Assembly: GCA_019454045.1 (NCBI GenBank)
Contig: SKCR01021114.1
Span: 1-64,000, forward strand
Reading direction: 5' to 3'
DNA length: 64,000 nucleotides
DNA from: Zanthoxylum bungeanum
Lineage: Eukaryota > Streptophyta > Magnoliopsida > Sapindales > Rutaceae
Positions within the stretch are counted from its first letter, which is position 1. Every line of letters begins with the position of its first letter. The notes below the pieces were generated by a model. It searched no databases, had not been told where the DNA came from, and worked only from the letters and a program-made list of their open reading frames with translations. The translations under genes and the position numbers were made by a program. Positions 11,662-21,463 of this stretch are shown one piece after another.

Positions 11662-12455
11662 ACATTTTTCTAGTCCTCGAGCAAAACATAGAATAAAATA
11701 ACATAAATATCTTTAAAATAAAATTTAACTAAGCCACTTTCGTAGGGATCACGGTTGCATTTAGCGTATGCAACAAGCCTTTAAACCCCTAGATGTCCAT
11801 AGTGGACGAGTTGTAGTCTCGTGAGGGTTTACAGCAATGATACCCACAAACATTTTACAAAAGTAAAAAGAAAGTAAGACTAATGCACACAAAAGCAAAA
11901 AGACAAGAGAAAAGAGAATAAATAAGTTAGTGACTAATCAGGTGAAACTTCTACTCCAAGTTACTAATTGTTTTCTTTCTTTCTAAATTACTGAATAAGT
12001 AAATTCTCCTATTATATTTACCATTCTCCATATACAGAGCCAAAAAAATATTAATCAACTCATTTTTGCCCACAACAGTCACAAGTGCAGTTGATAAGAG
12101 AGTAATATTTTTGTCCTAAAGTTTTATCAGAATTCACATCTTATTGTAGCAATTGAATAATTTTTCTGATTTTTTCTTTGATTTTTGATTTTTATTTATT
12201 TATATACAATACCTTCCATCTATGTAGCGAGTGTTGGGTCGGTGGCTCCCAAACCAGTTGGCTTTAGGGCACCAGGTGTTAAGACACCCTTACAGAATTA
12301 ATTACTCAGACTTCAGATATATATATTTTTGCAGCATCTTTGATCCATGTAACGAGCTTTGGGCCAGTGACTCCCAAACCAGTGGATTTAGGGCACTAGG
12401 TGTTAAAACACCCTTACAGACTTAATAACTCGGATCTCAGATTTTTTTTTTATTT
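11662..12455 (-). repeat. 3' interior of the same Gypsy element, non-coding
   Basis: AT-rich non-coding sequence upstream (in element sense) of the polypurine tract. It contains a 125-base direct duplication: the block with CTCCCAAACCAG, TTAGGGCAC and GTGTTAAraCACCCTTACAGA occurs at about 12225-12330 and again at about 12350-12440. Each block holds a small inverted repeat, GGTGTTAA.ACACC. The element's coding part and 5' LTR are missing. The right boundary near the T-rich tract at 12440-12470 is approximate. Confidence 0.5.
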
Positions 12456-12834
12456 TATTTTATTTTTTACTCCATCACTTTTTGTTAAATTGAAAGGTGT
12501 TGATGAAGGGATTTTAGTATGTGAATTTCATGGGATTTTCTTTTATTTGGGAATATTTGGGCATGTGCATGGGTGTCTTGGGCGTGTGTGTGGTGGGTTG
12601 CATGGGCTTTGTGTGGTGTTTGGCGTGTGGATGGATTTGGGCCGAGGCTGCAGTTTGAAACAGAAACTGACTAAGCAAATCTGAGGCTAGCTAGTGAGTC
12701 CGAGTCCGATGAGAGGCTAATTTTGGAGGTTTTATTTCATTCCGGAATTCGTTTCCCGTAATTTTCGTAACTTTTCAAGTAGTGCCTCCATACGAGGCTC
12801 ATCATCGAGATTATGTAAAAATACAGTGTTTACA
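12456..12834 (-). repeat. Partial 3' LTR of the Tat-type Gypsy element
   Basis: On the - strand it starts TGTAAACACTGTATTTTTAC just after a GTGGGGGTGAC polypurine tract. Only about 380 bases remain before it meets the neighbouring Gypsy interior, so most of the LTR is gone. The left boundary is approximate. No second copy is in the window. Confidence 0.5.
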
Positions 12835-12848
12835 GTCACCCCCACTTT
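12835..12848 (-). promoter_or_regulatory. Polypurine tract of the Tat-type Gypsy element
   Basis: Minus-strand AAAGTGGGGGTGAC immediately before TGTAAACACTG. Its place downstream (in element sense) of the integrase end at 15315 supports reading 12456-15769 as one minus-strand element. Confidence 0.6.
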
Positions 12849-12954
12849 GATGGGGCTTGTGCAGTGTGTTAGAGTGATACCCTATCAAAGTCATGCATGC
12901 GTTTTTACTTACCTGGCTCGTCGGCCTTTGTCGAACTTACCTGTTATTTTGCTG

Positions 12955-13610
12955 CTTTTGCAAGATGCTTCAATCTTTGGGATTTATTCCCGAACTGACG
13001 GCGAGGCACTTAGACCTCTGGGATTCATTCCTGCGAGATGCTTCAATCTCTGGGATTTATTCCCGAACTAAGTTTATTTGAGGTGCTTCGACCCCTGGGA
13101 TTCATCATTGAGAGACGCTTCGATCTCTAGGATTTATTCCCGAACTATATTGATTTGATGGCGAGGTCCTTCGACCCCTAGGATTCATCCCTCTGAGATG
13201 CTTCGATCTCTAGGATTTATTCCCGAACTGAGTTGATTTGATGGCGATATGCTTCGACCCCTGGGGTTCATCCCTGCGAAATGCTTCGATCTCTAGGATT
13301 CATTCCCGAACTGAGTTGATTTGATGGTGAGGTGTTTCGACCCCTAGAGTTCATCCCTATGAGATGCTTCGATCACTAGGATTTATTCCCGAACTGAGTT
13401 GATTTGATGGTGAGGTGCTTCGACCCTCGGGGTTCATCCCTGCGAGATGCTTCGATCTCTATGATTCATTCCCGAACTGAGTTGATTTGATGGTGAGGTG
13501 TTTCGACCCTTGGGATTCTTCCCTGTGAGATGCTTCGATCTCTAGGATTTACTCCCGAACTGAGTTGAGTTGATGGCGAGGTGCTTCGACCCCTGGGCTT
13601 TATTCCCGAA
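12955..13610. repeat. Minisatellite, 83-base period, about 8 copies
   Basis: The phrase ending TTATTCCCGAACT recurs at about 12989, 13072, 13139, 13222, 13305, 13388, 13471 and 13554. The spacing is 83 bases except one 67-base unit that lacks the ATGGCG segment. Each unit carries two related halves, 'TGCTTCGACCCCTGGGATTC' and 'TGCTTCGATCTCTAGGATTT', so the unit itself arose from an internal duplication. It lies in the 3' untranslated region of the Tat-type element. The period is not a multiple of three, so it is not a protein repeat. Confidence 0.9.
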
Positions 13611-13639
13611 CCATGCTGGATATGAGATGTTTATATCTC

Positions 13640-14280
13640 TGGGCTTTATTCCCGAAGTTGTTCTCCATTCCCGGAGTGTCATTCCTGGCTTGCTCGTCCT
13701 CATTCCCGAGGAGTTGCTCGTCCTCATTCCCGAGGTTGTTCTCCATTCCCGTAGTGCCATTCCTGGCTTGCTCATCCTCATTCCCGAGGATTTTCTCATC
13801 CTCATTCCCGAGGTTTTTCTCCATTCCTGGAGTGCCATTCCCGGCTTGCTCGTCCTCATTCCTGAGGAGTTGCTCATCCTCATTCCTGAGGTTATTCTCC
13901 ATTCCCGGAGTTCCATTCCCGACTTGCTCGTCTTCGCTCCCGATGAGTTGCTAGTTTTCATTCTCGAGGTTGTTCTCCATTCCCGGAGTGCCATTCCCTT
14001 CTTGCTCGTCCTCATTCCCGAGGAGTTACTTGTCCTCATTCTCGGGGTTGTTCTCCATTCCCGAAGTGCTATTCCCGGCTTGCTCGTCCTCATTCCCGAT
14101 GAGTTGCTTGTCCCCATTCCCCAGGTTATTCTTTATTCCTGGAGTGCCATTCCCGGCTTGCTCGTCCTCACTCCCGAGGAGTTGCCTGTCCTCATTCTCG
14201 AGGTTGTTATTCATTCCCAGAGTGTCATTCCCGGCTTGCTCGTCCTCATTCCCGAGGAGTTGCTCGTCTTCACAACTTTT
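13640..14280. repeat. Minisatellite, 78-base period, about 8 copies
   Basis: TTCTCCATTCC recurs every 78 bases (13661, 13739, 13817 and on to about 14207). Each unit is built of shorter blocks that each open with ATTCCCG. Because 78 is divisible by three, open frames run through it in several phases on both strands (for example 13542-14117 minus and 13570-14397 plus); these are a by-product and not evidence of a protein. A stray diverged copy is at 14998-15066. It adjoins the 83-base array and shares the ATTCCCG motif, so both may descend from one short word. Confidence 0.92.
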
Positions 14281-15314
14281 TCTTTTTCTTCAAAGCCTGC
14301 GAACAAAAATTGTGTGTATGCAACGTGTATACATGGATGCATTCCCTATTTCGATGGGTTTTCTTTGTCCTATTGTCTTGATGTCATCCTTGGTTAGGTA
14401 TTCCTTACGCTTGAGGGTTTTCTTCACTCCTTTAGGAATCCTTTTGGCCTTTGGTACCCTTTGCCTATGAAAAGTCTTTGGTCGCCTCCTTGGCCTGCTT
14501 ACAGTTTCCTTCTGCCTATTCTCCTATTGGTGATTGCTCAGTTCTCTTTGGTCTCATGGCTCAAGATCCCGTTGTGTCCTTTATTCGCGAGGTGGTAGAC
14601 TGGTCATCCCTAGGCTTAGCTCAGCTTTTCTACTCTTCGCTACCAGCACCGGGTCAACGTGGATTACGCCTTTTTGAAAGCGGCCTCATCTTTTTGGGAT
14701 CATGTCTTCCGATTCCCAGATTTCGAAACATGCCATCTCCCTAAGGATTTTGCTGCCATTCTCGGCTTGCATTTTTCTCTTACTACCATTCTCAGATATT
14801 GAAAATCATGTCTTCCGATTCTAGAAGCTTTCCTTTGCTGTCTTAAGGATGAGGAAAAGGTACTGCCTTGCGCTTCATCCATTGAGTCACAAGTCCTTTC
14901 TATCTTTTGCCTAAGCTGTCCTTTCAGATTTTCAATTTAGCGGATTGATTTATCTTGCTTGAGTTTCTTTCTTTTTTTCCCTTTTTTTTTCAGTTATGTC
15001 CTCATTCTCGAGGCTCTTTGCTTGTCCTTATTCCCGAGGTTCCTCTCCATTCTTGGAGTTCTTCTCTTAGATCTCCTGAATTTGGTCCAGCATCTAAGAA
15101 TACAAAAGACGTGATTTGTAATCACTTGACTCTAATCTTTCCCGGTTAGCTGGAATTTATGCAAGCTATGAACATCTTGAACATTTGTTTCAATAAAGAC
15201 GTTTGCATTACTTCTTAGTACATATGTAGGAAATAAACTACATTGCAAGGGTACCTCTGTCGCTAATTGTTCCTCACGGATTTTACAATTAGCCATTTTT
15301 CTTGCTCACTCATG
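14281..15314 (-). other. Rest of the Tat element's 3' untranslated region
   Basis: About 1 kb between the minisatellites and the integrase end. It contains one diverged unit of the 78-base repeat and T-rich runs. No frame with family resemblance was seen on either strand. Long, repeat-bearing 3' untranslated regions are known for Tat-lineage elements. Confidence 0.5.
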
Positions 15315-15769
15315 CTACTTTTTTGGTTGGGCTGTCCTTTGCAGATTTTCAACCCAACGAGCCTTTCTTTTTTTTTTTCGTTTTTTTTTTGCAAAGTATT
15401 GTTTCAGCCTATCCACATTGATGGGCTCGGTGAACTCGTTCCCTTCCAAATCTGACAGTCTCACTTCCATATTCCCCATCACCATTTTGACTAGGTAGGG
15501 CTCTTCCCAATTGGGCCTTAACTTTCCAATGATCAATGGCTTCGACTAGATCAACTTCTCTAATCTTGGTGGGAAGCACCTTCCTGTTGAACGCCCTGGC
15601 CGACCTTTTCTGGTATAGCTGCATGTGGTACAAGACCTTTATCCTTTTTTCATCCAGTAATGCTAGCTGTTCAAACCTTTGTGAGGCCCATTCCTGCTCA
15701 GGCAATTCTACCTCTGCTAGTACCCATATTGACTGTATCTCTATTCCCACTGGTAACACAGTCTGTACC
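15315..15769 (-). pseudogene. Tat-type Gypsy integrase C-terminal end
   Basis: Two overlapping minus-strand frames give the integrase tail. One runs from about 15769 to 15541 (ELPEQEWASQRFEQLALLDE, then VLYHMQLYQKR and FNRKV). The other runs from 15536 to 15315 (GKLRPNWEEPYLVK, LSDLEGNEFTEPINVDRLKQ). The GK.RPNWEGPY...DG.EF..P.N.D..K.YF pattern is the usual end of Tat/Ogre-like polyproteins. A frameshift near 15536 separates the two. The right end is cut by the Copia A insertion at 15770, so the longer frame continuing to 15969 is chimeric with LTR sequence. Reverse transcriptase pieces of the same lineage resume at 25982. Confidence 0.8.
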
Positions 15770-17887
15770 TGTTGAGTTTCAATCAAGTCCCAAGGATCAT
15801 AAATCATGCATAAACGAGTTGAATACATATCAAAGGAGGTGCGAAATAACTCACATTGATTGGTTTGAGATGCAAAGAACACAAGACTTTTTTCTTCATC
15901 CATGGAGCTCGGTTTTGGCCATTTGGAGCTGCTGTTGGGCGCACTTTTGGGCTGTGAAATTGTCTTCAAAAATCGTCCATGGTGGTCACCATTGAAGCTC
16001 CAAGCTTCAAGCTTCCATGCTCAAAGAATCACTTCCCTATCACCTTTGTATTCCTCCATGAGTGTGCTAGCACTTAGGTCTTGCAACAAGATCCATAGCA
16101 TCTCCATTTGGTGTGAAAAAAAAACAGAAAAATGAAGAAGAAAAACGTCCTAGACCGTGAGTGAGAGAGAAGAAGGTTTTTGGCTCCAAAGAGTGAAAAC
16201 CGTGTGTCTTCCAAGAGAGAGAAAAACGATGCCTTTTGTATTACCTTTCCTTTTATTTTTTATTTTCCAAGTAAAAGAAAAATAAAAGGATATACAAAAC
16301 TTTAATAAAAGTCAAAAAGCAAAAAGCAAATAATGCTTTTCATCTTTTCACACATCATTTCTACTTTTTCACATCAAGTCACTTTATTAAAGTGACAACT
16401 TGTCATGTCACATCACTCAAAGTGACAAGTGATTTGACAATTGATGCGACTAGTGATTTGACGCTTGATGTGACTTGCGTGCCGCGCTCGAATTCGAAAT
16501 ACGAATGCGCTCGCAATCACTCTCTGGCTCGGGTTCGTTAATTCAAATTAACGAATTTTCCGTCGCGTCGTAATTAAATGATTACGCCTAGCGAATTCAC
16601 TATTCACGTCGCTAACGAATTAATTCTAAATCAATTCGTTCGCCCGAATTAAAATCTAATTTCAATTCCGCGTCGAAATCTAATTTCGTTATAATATATC
16701 GAATATATTAATTTATCGATTAATTCCAAATTAATCGTTCTCTCTCTTTAACGATATTTTATCCGAGATAAAATATCTCCGTAATTAATCCCAGATTAAT
16801 TTTCTCTCTCATCGAATTAATCCCAGATTAATTAAAGTGCGAGTCATACGTCATCGGTGAATCTTCAGGAACCGACCCATGAGATCTCCGGATATGTTGG
16901 CAGCAAATATGGTCGTCGGACTGTCCGAACACGTAAGTACCTTGTATTACGTTTATACCGATTTACAAGACAAGGTTGGCTTCTAGCAAAGCGCCATGCC
17001 TACCCAATTCTCCAGAAATATTCTTACAGGAATATATAGATCTGTATCAAGCGTAGTATACCGTAGTATTGTGTATATCGGCCCAGTATCGGATAGTCAC
17101 GTGCTAGGGCTGGGGTTGGATAAGTGTCTGCCCCGTCCGAAGCACATGTCGGATGTCTGGTAACTAGTCTCTATAATCGGATATACATGACCTTGTCATA
17201 ATATCCCGATGGCCGGCCAGCACTTAAGAGCACTAATACCGTATCCTGCGTGACATCATCTCCACTATGACTGAAGTGATACTTCCGTCTCGACATCACA
17301 CCCAATACATTACGACTCTCTGATAAACCCAGAAGTGGTGTACGCAGAACCGGTTAAAGCCCTGTACCACCAAGACCAAAGTCTACCGATTATCGCAAGT
17401 ATTAGCGATGCAAGTCTCAGGTTAAGACTATACACACCTACCTTGATTTCGGCCTCCCATAGACACATAGTCATAATACCAATGGGATTCCGAGGGGTCT
17501 ATCCAGAGCGAAGCTGTTTCCCGTACCATCGGTGAAACACGACCTCCTATCGCACTTGCATAAGTATCCAATACTTATATATATGAGAACTATGCCGTTG
17601 TGCCCTCACAACGCACACAAGTGCAATACTAGCCTATTCCGCATTATCGATGTCCTGTCTCGATAATACTCCGGCTAGGGATATTTAATGATTAATCCTT
17701 CGTGGACTGATACTGTCTCATATCATTCTCAATCCAGGAACTAATCATATGGACCTCTCTTCATTTATATATTTATGGTGATCTAATCACAAATGATGAG
17801 AGTGCAATTTCCTTGTCACATAGTTAATTTGTACAACAACACCGTGATCTGTACAAATAGTGACGCTATGGGTCATTTTGTCCAACA
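15770..17887 (-). repeat. 3' LTR of Copia A
   Basis: On the + strand it reads TGTTGAGTTTCAATCAAG at the left end and GGTCATTTTGTCCAACA at the right, that is TGTTGGACA...CTCAACA in element sense. 2118 bases. The polypurine tract follows at its right edge, which identifies it as the 3' LTR of a minus-strand element. Short frames here (15902-16135, 16857-17039, 17335-17535) recur in the other LTRs and are not genes. Confidence 0.95.
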
Positions 17888-17898
17888 ATCTCCCACTT
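17888..17898 (-). promoter_or_regulatory. Polypurine tract of Copia A
   Basis: Minus-strand AAGTGGGAGAT abuts the LTR start TGTTGGAC. The same tract is found in copies D (AAAAATGGGAGAT) and E (AAGTGGGAGAT). Confidence 0.9.
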
Positions 17899-19330
17899 GG
17901 CACATAGCCAGTCACTCGAGTGTCTAACACCCGAACTATGTACGGTTTGCTCAAATTACTGAGGAAAGGTTTTCGTCAGCGGATTTGCGTAATTATCTTC
18001 TGACGCGATTTATACGATCATCACATCGCCACGATGTATGATCCGAACGAATCAGATGATATAGAAGTATATATCTGAATCGTCGATGAGACCATTAATT
18101 CTTTAGCCTATGCTGACGCCTAGCTCAGCTGCTAACAGAACTATATCTAATCTAATTAGATTTATTATCGATCCAAATGGTTTCTATTGCTGCCTCAGCT
18201 GCAGCAATAATCCGCATTTGTTGTTAATTCGGCAACAGTTATCTTGCTCGGAATATTTCCAGCTTACTGTCCCGTTATTCAATCTTTATAGTACTGCAGT
18301 ATTTACCGGTTTGGAAACTTGCAGCAGTGATCCTAGTCACTTCAAGTTCTCCTACTCCATAATTTAAGACAGCATCTTTAGTTCTCTAAGATACTAATAG
18401 ATGTCCTTAACTTCAATCCAATGACTATCACTTGGATTGTCCTGATTGTGACTCCATATGCTCAAAGCGTATGAGACACCATATCAAGTACATTTTAAAT
18501 GTACAATTTCCAGAGAGTGTTAACAACTCCAAATCTATCCTTGTAGATCTTTATTCCTTGAATAAAGGTTGTTACTCCCCAGAATTCTACGGAGAATTTC
18601 TATGAAAGCCAAGCTTTCACCGATTGTTTTATGGGAATTTCATTATCAGTGCTCTCACACTAACCTCCTTATATACACAAGAATTATTTCGTTTTGAATT
18701 AAATCATACTCCATTATAATTACATCAAAACGATAATTCCTAGAACCTATGCTTGCTTCAATCCAAACATGGATCGAATAACCTGCAAACCTTGTTTGCT
18801 TGTTATGGTACGATAAAACCGACAGGATGTTATAAACATCCTCCGAAAGGTTTCCTTTTCAGGAAAGCGATTTTTCGTTAAGCTGTCATATTTCATAAAT
18901 GAAATACACAGCTTTAGCAAGCATTATCCAAATGGATTTACAATGGCAACAGGTAAAAGGTTTCGTCGGAATCAACACAATGTTGATAACTCTACCTTTT
19001 CTTTACAAGCCTAGCTTAGTACGTTGGTATGTTGCCTTCCATGTATGTCTTCCTTGAAGACTTATAAAGTACCAATAGGCACAATGCCTTATGGTACATC
19101 AACTAGTATCCAAACTTGTTGATATACATGGAATCCATTTTGGACTCATGACACTTTGTCATAATAGGGAGTCGATACCTTGTATCACTACCTTGTACGT
19201 AATCAGTTGGTGTACCTTAAAAGATTAACATCTTTATGAGGTGAGATCAGAAACCCATACCCAGGTTGTTTTCTGACTCTCTCTGATCTACGCGGTTCTT
19301 GTGTACTCGAAGATTAATGGTAAAGATTCA
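17899..19330 (-). pseudogene. Copia A RNase H and reverse transcriptase remnant
   Basis: Nucleotide alignment by eye to copies D and E shows the RNase H and reverse transcriptase order, but no usable frame. Relative to D and E, the RNase H block coding for YCDNNGAIAQA is deleted (junction near 18110-18125). The segment coding for the catalytic YVDD motif is deleted as well (junction near 18643; the parts on both sides match D at 48860 and 48910). Two single-base losses at about 18940-18965 are shared with copy C. The enzyme could not have been made by this copy. Confidence 0.85.
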
Positions 19331-20720
19331 TCATAGATGAACTATTTGTGTTCCATTAAGGACTTCGTGCCTAGAACAGTATTACTCCGATTTTCATCGA
19401 GTATCACTATCCTCCCACTGACCACTGCATATCGGTATTCCTCTCAGGAAAAACCGCATGGTGAGCAACAATCACATTGTTCTCATGTGAGATTTATAAG
19501 TACTATACTTATGGTTTCACTTAGGATAACCTATATATGCACTTATCCAATTTGGGTCTTTTAGTTTGGTATCCAAACGTTATGCCTGGCATACCCAAAT
19601 TATCAGGAATGAGAAACCTCGTTTCTTCCCTGTTCATATCCTATATGACATCTGTCAAACAGATTTATATGGAACCTTATTCTAAATAAGTTATTGCACT
19701 GTTAAAACTTATCCGTTGAAGGAAATGGTAGCTCAGAGCGACTAATGATTAGCCTTATCATGTCTAACATGATTCGGTTAATCCGTTCGGACACACCGTC
19801 ACTTTGACGTGTTCCGGGAGGAGTCCTCATTTGAAAGAATACTATACTCTTTCAAGTATATAAGAAACTTATTGCTTAAGTATTTTTCATTACGGTCTTA
19901 CCGTGATGGTATAATACTATAGCCGATCTGTTTGTCTATTTCGTGTCGAAACTCTAAAAGTTTCTGATTTGTGTTCTTCAAAAGAAACACATAACCATAA
20001 CGTGATGCCACATCCGTTAAGGTCACGAAATATTCATGTTCACATCTAGCCTAACTAGATATGGGCCCACTAACTTCACCATGAATAGGGCTAACAGATC
20101 GGTGGCTCTTACACTATTACCAAGTAAACAGTGTTTTAGGTACTTTACCTAACAAACTAGATTCGTAGACTTTATTTGAATAGTCAAATCAGTCCTAGTA
20201 CCCACTCTTCAAAAGTGTGGATATACGAGTCTTGTATAATTGTGTCCCAGACAACAATGCCACAAATAAGTCTCTATTGATCAAATCAATTTGAGCTATT
20301 TATTTGTCAATTTATATGTTTGAGATTTTAATTATATTCAAAATATAAATTCTGTTATTCACATCGAAATGTGTTTATCTCAGTATCATCTTTATATAAT
20401 GAAACACTGAGTGTTCTAGAATATAAAGGTTTATCCACAATGGATTAAACACTGATATAGAGATAATGTCTCTAGTCAAACTAGTTACATTATAACAGTT
20501 CCTAATTTAAGTACACACCGAAAGGTAGTTCCTAAACTTAGGTATCTACGGTCGAAACAGCGACTTTCGTCCCGTTTCCGATTCGCAGAGCAATCTCAGC
20601 TTGAAGTCAGTATCCTGCTCAAAGCAGATTCTGAACATCAACATATATTTTATGTACCACACTAAGTATTTAAAATCTAATTTCAATACTAGCTGTGAAC
20701 ATAACTAAGACAAACATTTT
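19331..20720 (-). pseudogene. Copia A integrase and protease remnant
   Basis: Recognised by similarity to copy E. At about 20060-20095 the sequence coding HSDVCGP in E reads HGEVSGP: the first catalytic Asp of the DDE triad is Glu and the Cys is Ser. Four codons later a CAG in E is TAG. Both changes are shared with copies C and F. The protease region lies at about 20530-20640. Frameshifts throughout leave only short frames such as 19337-19564 on the opposite strand, which are shadows. Confidence 0.85.
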
Positions 20721-21200
20721 CAAAGTAAGAGCCTTGCCCTTTCTTTAATTCCTTCGTGTCTGCCATATCCAAATGGTAGTCACTTTGGGATATGTCAATT
20801 ATCATTTTCAATATTTCAGAAACCTTAGGCCAAGCCTTGGGTTTTTAGAATATTGAAACGATGTGCACCTCGTGCTACATGCCCAATTGCAAATTTTGAC
20901 TTTATCTCCTCTAGAATAGTCAATTAATTCCCCAAGAATTATAAATTGCAATTTTAATACTTCTAAATCTAAAATTAGATTTATGACAAGTATATTAAAT
21001 TAAGCATTAAAGTCATCATCACATAAATCTTCCAAAGATTTTATGCTCTACTTATTTTGCTTAATTTTGGGCTTAAGGTATAATAAGTTATTTTATCAAA
21101 TAAAGTAACCTATTATTTATTCCCAATTTGAAAATTAAATTATTTAAAATATTTTAATCCCAGATTATATTTTAAATATCCAACTTTTCAATTTTATCTT
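20721..21200 (-). pseudogene. Copia A gag remnant
   Basis: Weak nucleotide similarity to the gag and zinc-knuckle region of copy E, most visible at 20735-20790 and 20860-20930. The stretch equivalent to E's Gag start codon and first block is not recognisable. Copies C and F have the same replacement sequence here, so the loss of the Gag start predates this insertion. Confidence 0.6.
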
Positions 21201-21206
21201 GATTAC

Positions 21207-21463
21207 AATAGTCCAACTATTTAATCAACGATTAGTGGTACTATATATATTATAATGATTATAATAGTCAAACTATATAATCAAATATAATCCAAATTAA
21301 TTAACCTCAATTACATTGATTACTATAATCCAATTATAAAATCAACTGTAAACTGAAATTAATTAATTCAAATATATTGATTAATATAATCCAATTATAT
21401 ATAATCAAGTATAATACAGTCCAACTGTTTATTAAAACAACAATTTAAAATTAGTCCAACTAA
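21207..21463 (-). other. Series of six covarying stem-loops before gag, copy A
   Basis: Short palindromes with a constant CCA centre (TGG in element sense): 21207-21221 AATAGT-CCA-ACTATT, 21264-21276 ATAGT-CAA-ACTAT, 21324-21338 TATAAT-CCA-ATTATA, 21384-21400 ATATAAT-CCA-ATTATAT, 21416-21428 ACAGT-CCA-ACTGT, 21451-21463 TTAGT-CCA-ACTAA. The arms differ but remain self-complementary. Confidence 0.75.

Noticed and set aside
13570..14397. 275-residue plus-strand and 191-residue minus-strand repeat proteins
   Set aside because: They are translations of a 78-base minisatellite; several phases are open on both strands, so the frames have no coding meaning by themselves.
15409..15969. 186-residue minus-strand protein
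   Set aside because: It is a chimera: residues from 15770 upward are Copia A LTR, and only the part below 15770 is Gypsy integrase.
16857..17039. Conserved 60-residue frame starting MNLQEPTHEISGY, repeated at 24955, 40860 and 49915
   Set aside because: It recurs because it lies inside homologous LTRs; it is broken in D (46855) and in the right-hand E LTR (57325). No family resemblance was recognised.
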